A DNA stretch of 11,336 bases from Spirogloea muscicola (Eukaryota; Streptophyta; Zygnematophyceae; Spirogloeales; Spirogloeaceae). The notes beneath the pieces were generated by a model that saw nothing but the letters and a program-made list of their open reading frames with translations, did no database searches and was not told where the DNA came from. Positions 1 through 8,310 of this stretch are shown piece after piece. Both the position numbers and the translations under genes were made by a program. The stretch covers positions 92,265-103,600 of the forward strand of contig WELB01000181.1 in NCBI GenBank assembly GCA_009602725.1, read 5' to 3'. The stretch's first letter is position 1, and every line of letters starts with the position of its first letter.

Positions 1-1876
1 GGCGGCGGCGCGCCGCTGCGGGAGGTCCACAACCGGCAGCCGCCGCTGTCGGGCGGCCGGCGCACTCCGGAGGCCGCTGCCGCCGCCGAGGCTGGCAAGG
101 AGAACTTCTGGTTGCACGCCCGGGCGCTGGCGGCGGGCGGCGGCGCCCGCAGCAGGTACGCGCCCGGGCTGCTCGGCCGCCCTCCCTGCACTCTCTGCGG
201 CTATGACGGCGCTGTAATCTGGCATGATTGGCTGTCAAGGGAATGCCGTCCTCGCCATTAAAGCTTGGAGCCGTTTGGCGCAAGCATAGGCAAGCAGGCG
301 AGCTGCTCAGAGATGATCAATACAAGATATATCCAGATGATAGTACTGTCTGGAGCAGTCTTTAGCTTGTGATATTTACATGATCCCAGAAGATGATTCG
401 GAATATGGTCAATGACGTTAATTGAAAGTAGATAGTCGAGTAGTAGTTAGTTCCTGCAAAACTTCATCTCCGCATGATAGTTACCTAAGCAGATGTACTC
501 ATTATCATCATTGTCCACTGAGGCTGTCGTCCACGTTGTGGTGATGCAGCACATTCAAGTCGCTTGAGAGCTTTGCAGAGGAGGCTGGAGCGCAGCCGTG
601 GCAGGCGCCGGCGCAGGCGGCGTGCTCGCGGCCTGGGCAGGCTGACGCCGCCGGGGCTCGGGAGGAGGGCACTGCCGCGCCGGACAGCTGGCGGGACCAG
701 TTCAGCGTCAACTGGAAGCCGCGGCAGCTCCTGATCAAATTCCGCCAGCAGGTCGAGGGCTACCGAGTCGCTGCTAATTTCCAGGTACGTTGGGCCGCTG
801 CTGAATGCGTCTCTAATGTGCGGTTCTGTTAGTTAGTACCAAGTGATAACGCCCTCTAAGTGACGCAGTTCCAGAGGAGCGACACACTCAATGACCCAGA
901 CATCCCAGAGATGCGCAGCGCATCCCTGTTTGGCTATCAGGTTGGTGCAGTAAAAGTTTTCCATCTAGCATCTAGCTCCGCCTGAACCTCTGGTTACATA
1001 CTATGGCAAGCTGATGAACATTTAGTGAAGCTCCGAGAAGATGAACTCTCAGCACAGTAAGGGACCTGCATGTTGGTTGTAGGCAGAGAGCAGCAGCTTG
1101 AAGCTGGTGCTGAAGCCGGTCACTGAGAAAGGGACCTGGAAGCTGATCTGGGAGCCTCAGCAAGCGGATGTGCGATTGCTCTCCCGCAAGATACCACTTG
1201 GCAGCCTTCTCACTCTTCAAGTAAGAGTCCTGGGCTGGATAAATTAGTGATTGGAAAATCTATGTGACTTAACGGACATGCACATGCTCAGTCATCGCTC
1301 TCTCTAATTATTCAGCATTTTACATGTGCAGCATAGAAAGTAGAAGTCATGTGCAGCACTAATTGCATGTTACAATTGGTCCTAGAGCTGAGAGCCCTGG
1401 CTCATAGACTCCTTCCACTTGGATTGAGAAGCATAATCGGATGTTACAAAGTTGACAGCTACTGCTGCTCCAGATTGGCGTGGGCCATGACTTTGCCAAC
1501 CACACAACCGGCTGGAAGTGGAAGGTCGCTTCCAGCTGGGGCGGCTCAGTAGTGCCCACGCAAGTCCGCCACAAGACGCTGCTTCCAATATGCCCTGGTT
1601 TGGACATGCGACTAGGATGGGAGGCCGAGTACGCGCTGCCTGACCTCCATGGGTACGCAGCCCCTTTCACCAGCATTTCCAGTTGATCAGCAGAATAGCA
1701 ACACAAGTGACTGTGCTTGACCTTTTCATTACTTCTGCGTATAAGTTGCATCAAGACTGACTCCATATGCCCCTTGCAGAGCTGTTGGCATGGGAGAGCC
1801 CCTGGTCGGTCTGAATGTTGGCCGCTTGCGTGCGTCTGTGGAGCGCTTGGAGGCCATCTTCACGCACAACACTTAG
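1..1876 (+). CDS. Six-exon gene, 5'-partial; conserved-looking protein of unknown family
   Basis: Proposed exons are 1-155, 550-784, 869-940, 1083-1220, 1474-1652 and 1780-1876, with stop TAG at 1874-1876. Every junction is GT-AG and the phases fit, giving 291 residues plus the stop (876 nt); the start lies before the window. The first about 90 residues are Ala/Gly/Pro-rich and low in complexity. From 'DSWRDQFSVNWKPRQLL' (about 683) the protein is dense and conserved-looking, with alternating polar/hydrophobic stretches such as 'LKLVLKPVTEKGTWKLIW' and 'IGVGHDFANHTTGWKWKV', then a Gly/Trp-rich segment and a C-terminal helix-like 'RLRASVERLEAIFTHNT'. The alternation suggests beta-strands, perhaps an envelope beta-barrel; that is inference and I cannot name the family. 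Exons are GC-rich and introns (84-394 bp) clearly less so. Intron 1 acceptor 549 is the one that keeps phase with exon 1; the more obvious-looking AG at 578 does not. Intron 3 could instead begin at 950, adding three codons. Confidence 0.78.
785..868 (+). other. Intron with 6-bp direct repeats at its ends and tandem acceptors
   Basis: This short intron starts GTACGT and ends GACGCAG. The last six exon bases (779-784) and the first six bases after the acceptor (869-874) are both TTCCAG. A second in-frame acceptor therefore exists at 874, and its use removes two codons (Phe-Gln). The reading frame is the same either way, so I cannot tell which acceptor is used. Confidence 0.6.
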
Positions 1877-3055
1877 ATCAGCTCCAAGATAGACATACCT
1901 TGTATAAACAGACGCTTTGGTCTTCATTCGCTCTAGCTTGGGGTGTATCTGACATCCCAAATAGACCACTTGAGGGAAGCAGTTGCTTCGCCAAATTTTG
2001 TACATTGTTGCTTGGAAGTGCTCGGGACTGCTTGCTTAAGCAAGCTTTGTGCTTCTCACCCAGGTTGTCTGAACCTGATTCTTTGAAGACCTCAATTGAC
2101 CATCTTGCATGCCAATCATGCTCAATTGAGCCTTGAGTTGTTTGACGAGTTTTGACCTAGCTAGGAAAACATGGCAACAAGCTTCTTGTCGTTTAAGAAG
2201 AAGCTCAAATGAGAGTCGGAGCCCTCACAGAGCCATTTTGAGAAGAAGTTAGCATGCCAAGTACCTTCAACATTCCCTCACAGAGAGCTGGCATGCACAT
2301 TGTGCTCAGTATCAAGCAGGCCTTGCAGATGTCTCACTCGGAAGGCCCCAGTTGGATGACTTGCTTGCAATCAATCAACCGGTAGGTATTGACTGAGCCG
2401 TCAAGAAGGCTGCCTGGCCAGGTTCGGGTTTGGGTTTGGGCAAGGCTGTGGGCAATTCCTTGTGGGCACATCGCAACAAGATGCAGCTTGGCTATCAAAG
2501 GCCTGCTGATTGATCACGGAGCTTGCCTTTTAGCCGCAAGAGCAGCCAATGCACAGACCTATTATCTGCCAGGCCAGAGAAAGATTTGTCACCCTGTGCA
2601 GTCAGGTCGTTGGCCACCTGCCCCGAGCTAATGACAATCGGTCAGAAATCGACCACTCTCCTTTCAAAGCAGCGCCTGACTGTAATTGATGCTTAAACAC
2701 TTAGGTGATCAGCTTCGAGGTGTGTATGTGCACATAAAGGACAATAATGCTACGGGCTACAGGCTACTGAAGCCTACTAGAAGGCTACTACCCTTCTTTC
2801 TGCTGCTGTCAACAGTCACGCGCTCCCTTGTCATGGTGTTTGTGAGAGGCGGGCCCAAAGAATGGACAGAGTTGGGCGAGCAGCAACAGGGGTGCAAGTT
2901 GAGGGGTGCAAGTTGCCGTTGAGATGAGCCCATGAGTTGGAAGGCTCGAAGACAAGGCTCCCTCTTGACAATCCCAAGTCCGCTGAAGATTGATGCTCTT
3001 TAAGCACTGGATACTGACACAAGAAATTGTAGTCTGACTAACTACATTGTTGTGT
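1877..3055. other. Gene-free spacer between convergent genes
   Basis: I see no convincing exon here. It should contain the 3' untranslated regions of both flanking genes. I found no clear polyadenylation signal; the algal-type TGTAA occurs at about 2680 on the + strand, roughly 800 bp after the upstream stop, which is far. Small local repeats are present: a 13-bp unit GGGGTGCAAGTTG at 2889-2901 and again at 2903-2915, several GGCTACT-like words at 2754-2790, and GGGTTTGGGTTTGGG at about 2425-2439, which resembles degenerate telomere repeat. Confidence 0.6.
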
Positions 3056-4926
3056 TTATATCGGCGGTAGCTGGAGGAGCTCCTGCAGACCCAGGGCGCC
3101 AGTGCACAGGACCTTGGCAAGCCACTTGATGGGCGGCCGCCCTTTCGTTGCAAGGCAACCCCAACAGTCAAGCTATTAGAGGGCCTAGCTTCAGCTTCAC
3201 TACCTCTATGAGGTTCATATGATGCCACTTGATACATGCTTTGCTACCAGTTAAGGCGATGCGACCATTGGTCGAATACAGTGGATTGGCAGACGGATTA
3301 GTGTGTTCACGAGAAACAGGCTTACAATCTGACGCTGATGATACAAAATTGATAGCCATGCAACCACATGTGCTCGGGCTTGTGATTACAGCAGTGGCAG
3401 TTGCATGTTGGTTGTGAAAACAATCCTCTCAATATTCACTCTCCTCAGTAACTTCCAACAAGAAACCTCTTCAATCGTGTGAAAATCTTAGTAGACATAT
3501 GTAATCTGGTGAAGCTGAGCAGCAAGGATGCTTGCCTTGGGCAATGTAGGCTGCAGCCAAGCCGAGCATGCCATGCGCGCCCCACGCAATGCGCATCCAA
3601 ACCTGCCATCTCATAGGCACGCAGCCTGTCATGACTGCTGCTCAAGTGACCACCAAGCGCTTTGCACTGTTCAACATCAATGTGAATCCTTGTAATGGAC
3701 TGGCTGATGTTGACTCCTGACACCCTGAAGTTCAGATACTGGAAAGACTGGGCTCAGGCAACACAGAGATGAGGTTCTCAGGATTACTAATCAGCCCCAT
3801 CTTCTGGACCATTTGCCCTGGGTTTACAATTCTTGGGTTTCTGGTTGACAGAATGCTCACGCTTCCATGTTAACCGCGCAAAGAAGGTCTCAAAGCCCAA
3901 ATCTCACACCAAGACTTAATGACTTTGATCAAGTTCCACAGAAGAGATGGCGAGACCACATGCATACCTGCAGGACTGTGCGGGCATCAGCAGGGAGTAG
4001 ATCCTCACTGCTCCGTCCAAAGGCCAGCACCGTGACCCCTAGCATGCCCAGAGCAATAGCACGCTGGGCTGCTGTGAGCTGGCTCGGCAGCAGAACGCCA
4101 GCCCGCTCCCTAGCCACATCAGCAGGCAGCGCAGCCTGTTCCTGCTTCGCTCTCGCAACTGGGGCTGCAGAAGGTGTAGAGATTGGAGCCCCTTCTGCAG
4201 CTTCACTCCCGCTGTTTGCCAGCGAGCTCAGGGTGGCGGCAGGGCTCTGCCAACTCCCCGCCACCATGTCCTCCACGCCTGCGTCGTATTAGCCATGACG
4301 GCCTCCAACTGAGCTGCAGCTGGTAAAGTAGGTGTAGGACTTGAGCTTTGAGGGTACTAGGCTTGAGTTTGAAGTCAGGCTTTAGGGTTCACACAAGGGT
4401 TTCGTCTTCATGTAGCATTGGGGTTTAGGATACGGCCAGCCCGGAGATCAGCAGCGGGCACCATTTGAAGTGGTTGCAGAGTATAGATCTGCCAAAGGCT
4501 GCGGGGGACGCCTTCACCTGCAAGGTTGACGAAGCCCGCGCCTCGATCACGGCCGGCAGGTGGCGGAGGCCCAAAGCCCGTACGACGGTCCTCACTGTTG
4601 GCCCGGCCTGCACCGAGTCCACCATAAACCATGCGAGCTTAAGCTCAGCGCCGCACATTGTAACTGCTTATGGGCTTAGGGTTTTGGTTTAGGTTAGTTT
4701 GGAGTCATAGTTTAGGGTTTAGGGTTTGGGTTTAGCGCCTATGTAAAAAATTGGTCGCTCAGAGCGCACCGATGATCTCCCGCACGCGATCAAAGCCGGC
4801 GCCTTCGCCTGGGCTCAACGCCGCCCGGCTCTGCCCGGATGCCTTCATCCGCCTGATACTCCTGGCTGGCACTGTTCTTGGCTGCACAGCGGGCAGCACG
4901 GCGGCCGCAGCCGCTGGGGCCGCCAT
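3056..4926 (-). CDS. Five-exon gene; small three-helix membrane protein, possibly plastid-targeted
   Basis: Proposed exons in coding order are 4926-4786, 4607-4518, 4246-3968, 3602-3536 and 3141-3056 (stop TAA 3058-3056), 663 nt and 220 residues. The N-terminus begins 'MAAPAAAAAVLPAVQPRTVP', rich in Ala, Arg and Ser with no acidic residue for about 40 residues, as in plastid transit peptides. Three hydrophobic segments follow: about 140-154 ('AIALGMLGVTVLAFG'), 173-191 ('MRIAWGAHGMLGLAAAYIA') and 199-217 ('WLAKVLCTGALGLQELLQL'), one per exon in exons 3-5. The last three exons are the best supported. Exon 4 to 5 needs a GC donor (AG|GCAAGC at 3535). Exons 1 and 2 are weaker: exon 1 also reads on to its own stop at 4759, and exon 3 could instead start at an ATG at 4267. 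I do not recognise the family; an organellar membrane protein is inference. It converges with the upstream + strand gene. Confidence 0.6.
3142..3535 (-). other. Putative GC-AG intron
   Basis: On the minus strand the exon ends CCAAG and the intron begins GCAAGC, close to the usual consensus of the rare GC donor class. It ends with AG at 3143-3142. Joining there converts a phase-1 exon end into a Gly codon and opens a 28-codon terminal exon with a clean stop. Without splicing the frame runs to a stop after about 21 further codons, which is the alternative reading. Confidence 0.5.
4318..4434 (-). repeat. Degenerate telomere-like tract inside intron 2
   Basis: The + strand shows scattered TTTAGGG-type words (TTTAGGGTTC at 4381, GGGGTTTAGGA at 4420-4430, and looser TTGAGGGT/GGCTTGAGTTT words before them). 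In the coding orientation of the minus-strand gene it reads as CCCTAAA-like. It lies inside the proposed intron 4247-4517. The degeneracy suggests an old tract rather than a living telomere. Confidence 0.6.
4675..4734 (-). repeat. Plant-type interstitial telomere repeat inside intron 1
   Basis: The + strand at 4711-4733 reads TTTAGGG TTTAGGG TTTGGG TTTA, preceded by looser copies from 4675 (TTAGGGTTTTGGTTTAGG). TTTAGGG is the telomere unit of most land plants and many green algae. The tract lies within the proposed intron 4608-4785 of the minus-strand gene, so it would be transcribed as CCCTAAA repeats. Confidence 0.8.
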
Positions 4927-5118
4927 TGCTTGGTGTTGAGGCTGCCGCTTGACGTGTTAGAGAGGCCTCAAATACCGTCTCCAGCACACACTTCTTGGGC
5001 AGGGCGTGCCAGCCAGGGGAGAGGCGCACTACAAGGGAGGCAGTAGTGAGCTCTTCCTTGCGTCTGCGTGCTGGCCGTGCTCTAGCTGCAGTCTCTGGCT
5101 TTCGTCAAGGGGACAAAG

Positions 5119-5131
5119 CCCTAACCCTAAC
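5119..5131 (-). repeat. Two CCCTAA telomere-like units
   Basis: CCCTAACCCTAAC appears here, opposite in orientation to the tract at 4675-4734. It has the 6-bp TTAGGG spacing rather than the 7-bp unit. It is short enough to be chance, but two other tracts lie within 800 bp. Confidence 0.4.
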
Positions 5132-5239
5132 TCCTGAATCCTGAATTGCCCTCTGATGGAAGCGTCTTGAGTCGCTGTGTGCTTCAGCAAGTGCTCGCCC
5201 ATTGAGTGCTTCAGCGCCTTCCTGGCCCCTCGGAATGTG

Positions 5240-5560
5240 TTTAGTCCTTCTTCTGGGCTGGCCAATCACAGCGACCCCCCTCGACTGGAAGCGTCTTTCT
5301 CCATTCCTCTTGTCCATTCCATTTTTTTTTTTTTAATATCAGCAGCCGCTTTCTATTCCTCTTGTCCATTCCTTTAGGCTGGCCTCTCACAGTCACGGCT
5401 GTCAATCTGGACTGTTTGAACAGTCAAGCTGGCCGCGCTTCCTCTCGCTTCCTTCAGACCTTGTCCATTCTTTTGGGCTGGCCTTACCCAGCCACCAGTC
5501 AATCTGGCAACGCTTTCTCTCTTGAACAGCTCTCTCTCTCTCTCTGCTGACACGGGGGTA
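5240..5560 (+). repeat. Cluster of hairpin repeat units, + orientation
   Basis: At least three related units occur. Each has a T-rich lead-in (TGTCCATTCTTTT type), a GGGCTGG-like arm, a short loop and a CAGCC-like arm. The best is at 5461-5500, with GGCTGG (5476-5481) and CCAGCC (5488-5493) around a six-base loop; others are at 5255-5272 and 5361-5400. The segment 5441-5520 recurs inverted at about 10385-10460. Low-complexity tracts sit inside: 13 T at 5322-5334 and (CT)8 at 5530-5545. I see no coding content. Confidence 0.7.
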
Positions 5561-5670
5561 TTGAGGGAGCCCTGTCTGCCTAGCCTTTGGCTCCGTCATG
5601 AACACCTGTATGCATCTGGCTGGCAGATTGCAGCCGATTCTTTAATCAGCAGCCGCTTTGTCTTTCTTCT
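5561..5670 (+). repeat. About 110-bp repeat, inverted partner at 8311-8420
   Basis: By eye this segment matches the reverse complement of 8311-8420 with only scattered mismatches. The words CTGTCTGCCTAGCCTTTGG and GAACACCTGTATGCATCTGG are shared exactly. It includes a hairpin core, GGCTG (5618-5622) and CAGCC (5631-5635), followed by ATCAGCAGCCGCTTT, a word also seen near 5340 and, inverted, near 10300. Confidence 0.8.
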
Positions 5671-5860
5671 AGTTTCTCTGACCTGCGGCTGCTCAACAGG
5701 GGTAACTGAGTGCCTCGTGGCCGCTTGAGTCACTGTGTTTTAGCGCTTTCTCTTGCCCCTTCGAACGTTGTCGTTCGTTTCTGGGCTGTCCTCTCACAGC
5801 CATCGCCCACCGTGGAAGCGTCTGTCTTCTTTCCGGCGGCTAGTCTTTTCGACTTGCGGC
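5671..5860 (+). mobile_element. LINE-like 3' end: last codons plus 3' flank
   Basis: In one frame 5677-5709 reads 'SDLRLLNRGN' then TGA. This matches the C-terminus 'SDLRLLSRGY' plus TGA of the better copy ending at 6681. The bases after the stop also align (GAGTG, then CGTGGCCGCTT compared with CGTAGCTGCTT, then a TTAGCGCTT word). A hairpin unit follows, GGCTG at 5784-5788 and CAGCC at 5797-5801. The copy is truncated just upstream of these codons. Confidence 0.55.
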
Positions 5861-5889
5861 TGCCAAGTAAAAGTTCCGTGTATAAGAAA

Positions 5890-6170
5890 CAAATGTAGGC
5901 CAACTGGCCAAGTACAAAGGCAAGCACATTTAAAGATCTGCTTAACCTACAGCAGATTGACCGGCTCAAGTGCCACCGGTTGAAACATGAAGGTCACTAA
6001 TCGATGCATGAATACTAGATGCCAGAAACGGAGCCCTTCTGCCACCAACTAGAGCTCGCCCAGCTTTCTGGTGCAAGGCACTAGCCTGAGCACGCTGCAA
6101 ACAGGCCGAAACTTGTCGTCGCAAGAGCGACAGATATGCAGCTGGCAAGCCCATCTCAGCCGGAAACACA
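5890..6170 (-). mobile_element. 5'-truncated LINE-like copy, subfamily 2 (C-terminal domain and 3' flank)
   Basis: On the minus strand 6169-5966 is open for 67 codons and ends in TGA. Key pieces are 'GLPAAYLSLLRRQVSACLQR', 'ALHQKAGRAL' and 'ASISDLHV'. They align closely with the + strand copy at 8446-9010 ('MPAAYASFLRRRVSACLQQ', 'ALHQKAGRAL', 'ASVSDLYVL'). The 3' flank is shared as well: TGTGCTTGCCTTTGTACTTGG (about 5933-5913, reading minus) is nearly the same as 8959-8979. This is not an independent gene; it has lost everything upstream of the C-terminal domain. Confidence 0.65.
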
Positions 6171-6299
6171 TCTGCACATCGAGTGTAGCCTAGATTGGCA
6201 ATGTGTTGAAGCAGAGTGTGGAAACGAGGACCCAGACGGCCATAAGTAGAGGTTGCTCAGTGATTGTTTCACATGGTATTTGCTTCGTTAGTTTTTCAG

Positions 6300-6440
6300 C
6301 GCTTGGAGGCCCCTTTCGACTGGACCTTGTTATTTTTGGGGTGGCTTTTCACGGCCCGGGGTGGCCTTTCACAGCCCTTGCCCCCATTGGGAGAGCCAAT
6401 TTCTCTCTTTAACAGCCGGCCCCTTTGGGAGAGAGTGGTA
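6300..6440 (+). repeat. Hairpin repeat variant, + orientation
   Basis: GGGGTGGC and CACAGCCC arms, the word CCCTTGCCCCCATTGGGAGA and a lead-in GCCCCTTTCGACTGGACCTTG align with the reverse complement of 10556-10640. The arms have drifted and pair poorly here. An open frame on the minus strand (6838-6296) crosses this block, but its content is the antisense of the repeat. Confidence 0.6.
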
Positions 6441-6473
6441 GGAAGTCGCAGACATCGGATGCCTCCTCTTCTT

Positions 6474-6681
6474 ATGCGCCTGGCCGTCAAGAAAGATGAG
6501 CTCGCCCATAGAAGAGAGGGACTGGCAGAAGCCTGGCCGTCTCGCTGCAGAGGTCTATGACCCGGGCGTTTCACCTTCGTGCCGGCAGAGCCCTCGCTGC
6601 TGCCTCTGGCTCCGGCCAGGGGACCCACTTCCACGAGCCTAGCATCTCCGACCTGCGGCTGCTCAGCAGAGGTTACTGAGT
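6474..6681 (+). mobile_element. 5'-truncated LINE-like copy, subfamily 1, with 42-bp insertion
   Basis: The copy starts at 'MRLAV' (6474), is interrupted at 6489-6530, resumes as 'SLQRSMTRAFHLRAGRAL' and 'AAASGSGQGTHFHEPSISDL', and ends 'RLLSRGY' with TGA at 6679-6681. The same peptide, uninterrupted, is found at 11253-11336. The match to the C-terminus of non-LTR retrotransposon reverse-transcriptase proteins rests on my memory of that family's ending (conserved Leu-Gln-Arg segment near the C-terminus) and was not tested. Truncation at the 5' side is the usual outcome of LINE integration. Confidence 0.65.
6489..6541 (-). mobile_element. 42-bp fragment of the hairpin repeat flanked by 11-bp direct repeats
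   Basis: GCCTGGCCGTC occurs at 6478-6488 and again at 6531-6541, where an undisturbed copy (near 11260) has it once. The 42 bases between are the reverse complement of part of the unit at 6854-6900: AGAGAGGG-CTGGCAGAA and GAGCTCGCCCATAGAAG are shared. This looks like a small insertion with a target-site duplication. Confidence 0.7.
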
Positions 6682-6995
6682 GATTCGTAGCTGCTTTGTT
6701 TCTCTGTGTGCTTGTTTTCCTTAGCGCTTCCACTGGCCCCCTTCTCGTACTCTGTTCATTCTTTTTTGAGCTGGCTTTTCCAGCCCCTATTCTCAATGGG
6801 CGAGCACTTTCTCCTGTAGCTCTTTGGATTTTGTCCATTCTTTTTTGGCTGGCTTCTGCCAGCCCCTCTCTTCTATGGGCGAGCTCATTGTTGTTCTTCT
6901 TAGCGCTTCCCCTGGCCTCCTTCTCGTACTCTGTTCATTCTTTTATTGGGCTGGCTTTTTCACCCTATCCTCAATGGGCGAGCACTTTCTCTTCA
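6682..6995 (+). repeat. LINE-like 3' flank with three hairpin units
   Basis: Directly after the stop codon at 6681 come three related units of roughly 75-120 bp. Each has TAGCGCTTCC-CTGGCC, TCTGTTCATTCTTTT, a hairpin core, and ATGGGCGAGC (at 6798, 6877 and 6976). Core stems are GCTGG/CCAGC at 6770-6784 and a perfect 7-bp GGCTGGC/GCCAGCC around TTCT at 6847-6864; the third core is decayed. The first about 210 bp, together with the end of the coding part (6610-6820), recur inverted at 10741-10965. The array ends near 6995 without a poly-A tail. Confidence 0.7.
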
Positions 6996-7082
6996 AAGTG
7001 CTATGCAGGGAGAGAGGGTACGGCGACTTAGAGAAGCGCGTCATTGACAGCATTGCATTGAGACCAGGGGAAGGTGATTTTA

Positions 7083-7108
7083 GGGGGCGCGGGAGGGGGT
7101 TTTGGGGG
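7083..7108 (+). other. Canonical G-quadruplex-capable tract
   Basis: Four G runs of 5, 3, 5 and 5 bases are separated by loops CGC, A and TTTT, which fits the G3+N1-7 rule. It lies in otherwise undistinguished sequence just after the hairpin array. No function can be assigned. Confidence 0.7.
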
Positions 7109-7132
7109 CGACAGGGTGGCCGTAGACACTGA

Positions 7133-7890
7133 ATGAATGACAACATACAGCAGAGACCCCTCAAATGTGGGCTAAGTTCTGCATCCTGCAGTGTTCCCAC
7201 AGGTCAGAATAACAATGAAGGTCTGCACCTACTATCCAAAAGCCTTATGGCTCATTGTTCACGGCAGCCGACAAGCATCTGTGGCCTGCAGCAAGGCAGA
7301 GTGACAAAAAAACAAGCAGACAGAGGCAAAAGGTTCAATGGCCAAGCATCATTCGGGTCCCAACAACTGTACTACTGACGATCCACTGTGCATCAAGCGC
7401 AACAAGTTGTCCACTTCAGGCACTGACGACAAGGAAGGCAGCAAGCATGAACTCAGGATGACCTACAGCATGCTCGCCACTGGTTGAGGGCTGTGCTTGG
7501 CAGCTACTGCCCACACGCCTGCCCGGGCTGGTGTTTATTGGAATAAAGTGGTTCTTCCAAACGGGGCGGGGGCTGTGTAAAGCCAAGGGAGGCAGTGACT
7601 TGCAGAGGCCAGGCCATGGAAATGGACATGCTTGGTGCTAGTTAGCCAATGAGGAGCACCAACGAAACTTGGCTTGTCAGAATTATATATGACATTGACA
7701 AAGAATTTTCAACCATACAGCATCATCATTACTACGACTCCTACATCGGCAGTCATCATGACAGCGCCAACACTATCACCATCACTATTATATCTCTGTG
7801 TAGCTCGATATACATTCCTGTTATACAGTCTATAGTTATTGTGAATGATTATTATAACTCGTGAGTTGGTCAAGCAACATCCGCCACGTT
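7133..7890. other. Stretch with no recognisable gene
   Basis: Short open frames occur on both strands but none shows conserved-looking peptide, splice phase agreement or matches to the repeats. Composition shifts at about 7680-7860 to AT-rich DNA with CAT/CAC-rich words (for example CATCATCATTACTACGACTC at 7721), which is degenerate triplet repeat. I see no promoter or RNA gene. Confidence 0.5.
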
Positions 7891-8068
7891 GGTCAGCTGA
7901 TTCACCATACATGCCAGTCGCACTCTTGATGCTGGCTTTGTGCACTCACCTTCTCACTCATACCAACAACAACACCACCTCTACCATCACTTTTCATATT
8001 TACAATATATTCTCTCATACTCACTTGTTTGTAGAGTGCGACTGGCATGTATGGTGAATTAGCTGACC
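7891..8068. mobile_element. 178-bp foldback (MITE-like) element with 35-bp terminal inverted repeats
   Basis: Bases 7891-7925 and the reverse complement of 8034-8068 are identical except for one base (G at 7899 against A). The outer end begins GGTCAGCT and the inner end is GTCGCACTC. The 108-bp interior is CA- and AT-rich and codes for nothing, which fits a non-autonomous DNA element or a simple foldback. No clear target-site duplication flanks it. The outermost word TGGTCAGC occurs a third time at 8079-8086, forming a second small palindrome with the right end. Confidence 0.75.
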
Positions 8069-8078
8069 AGCCAATTAT

Positions 8079-8310
8079 TGGTCAGCCACTCGTGTTGGCT
8101 TGCCGGCTGCCCGTGCTTATAACCAGCGCTGGCGGCTGCGTGTTCGCAGCCGCACCCGACCTGGTCTTGCTGACCTCTCTTGCTTGCGCCCGGCGACCTG
8201 TGCACTGACGCCAGCTAATGGGGAAACACACGCAGAGGCAGGCATGCAGCAGCAGGGTGCGGGCGCTTACCCGGCTTGGCGGCCGGGCCGGGAGAAGCGA
8301 TGCCGACAAA
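8079..8310. other. GC-rich stretch without supported gene
   Basis: A + strand frame of 94 codons (8100-8384) crosses this stretch, but it runs into the inverted repeat at 8311-8420 and its peptide is Arg/Ala-rich with no recognisable motif. I see no splice-phase partner. It is treated as non-coding. Confidence 0.45.

Noticed and set aside
2809-3237. 142-codon minus-strand frame
   Set aside because: It overlaps the proposed terminal exon in a different frame and shows no coherent motif.
3867-4292. 141-codon open frame on the + strand
   Set aside because: It is the antisense of the GC-rich exon 3 (4246-3968) of the minus-strand gene, which has splice-phase support and a membrane segment.
4759-4926. 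Stand-alone 55-residue minus-strand gene ending 'FDRVREIIGAL'
   Set aside because: It is possible, but a phase-0 GT donor at 4785 joins it to further in-phase exons, so I treated it as exon 1; the stand-alone reading stays as an alternative.
5003-5110. Weak likeness to LINE subfamily 1 (GCGTGCCAGCC-GGGGAG and a CTGGCCGT...CTGCAG word)
   Set aside because: The matches are short and not clearly collinear; not enough to call a copy.
6296-6838. 180-codon open frame on the minus strand
   Set aside because: It is antisense to a LINE fragment, its 42-bp insertion and hairpin units; the peptide is low in complexity and has no motif.
7721-7790. CAT-rich tract as a functional satellite
   Set aside because: It is too short and irregular; simple degenerate triplet composition explains it.
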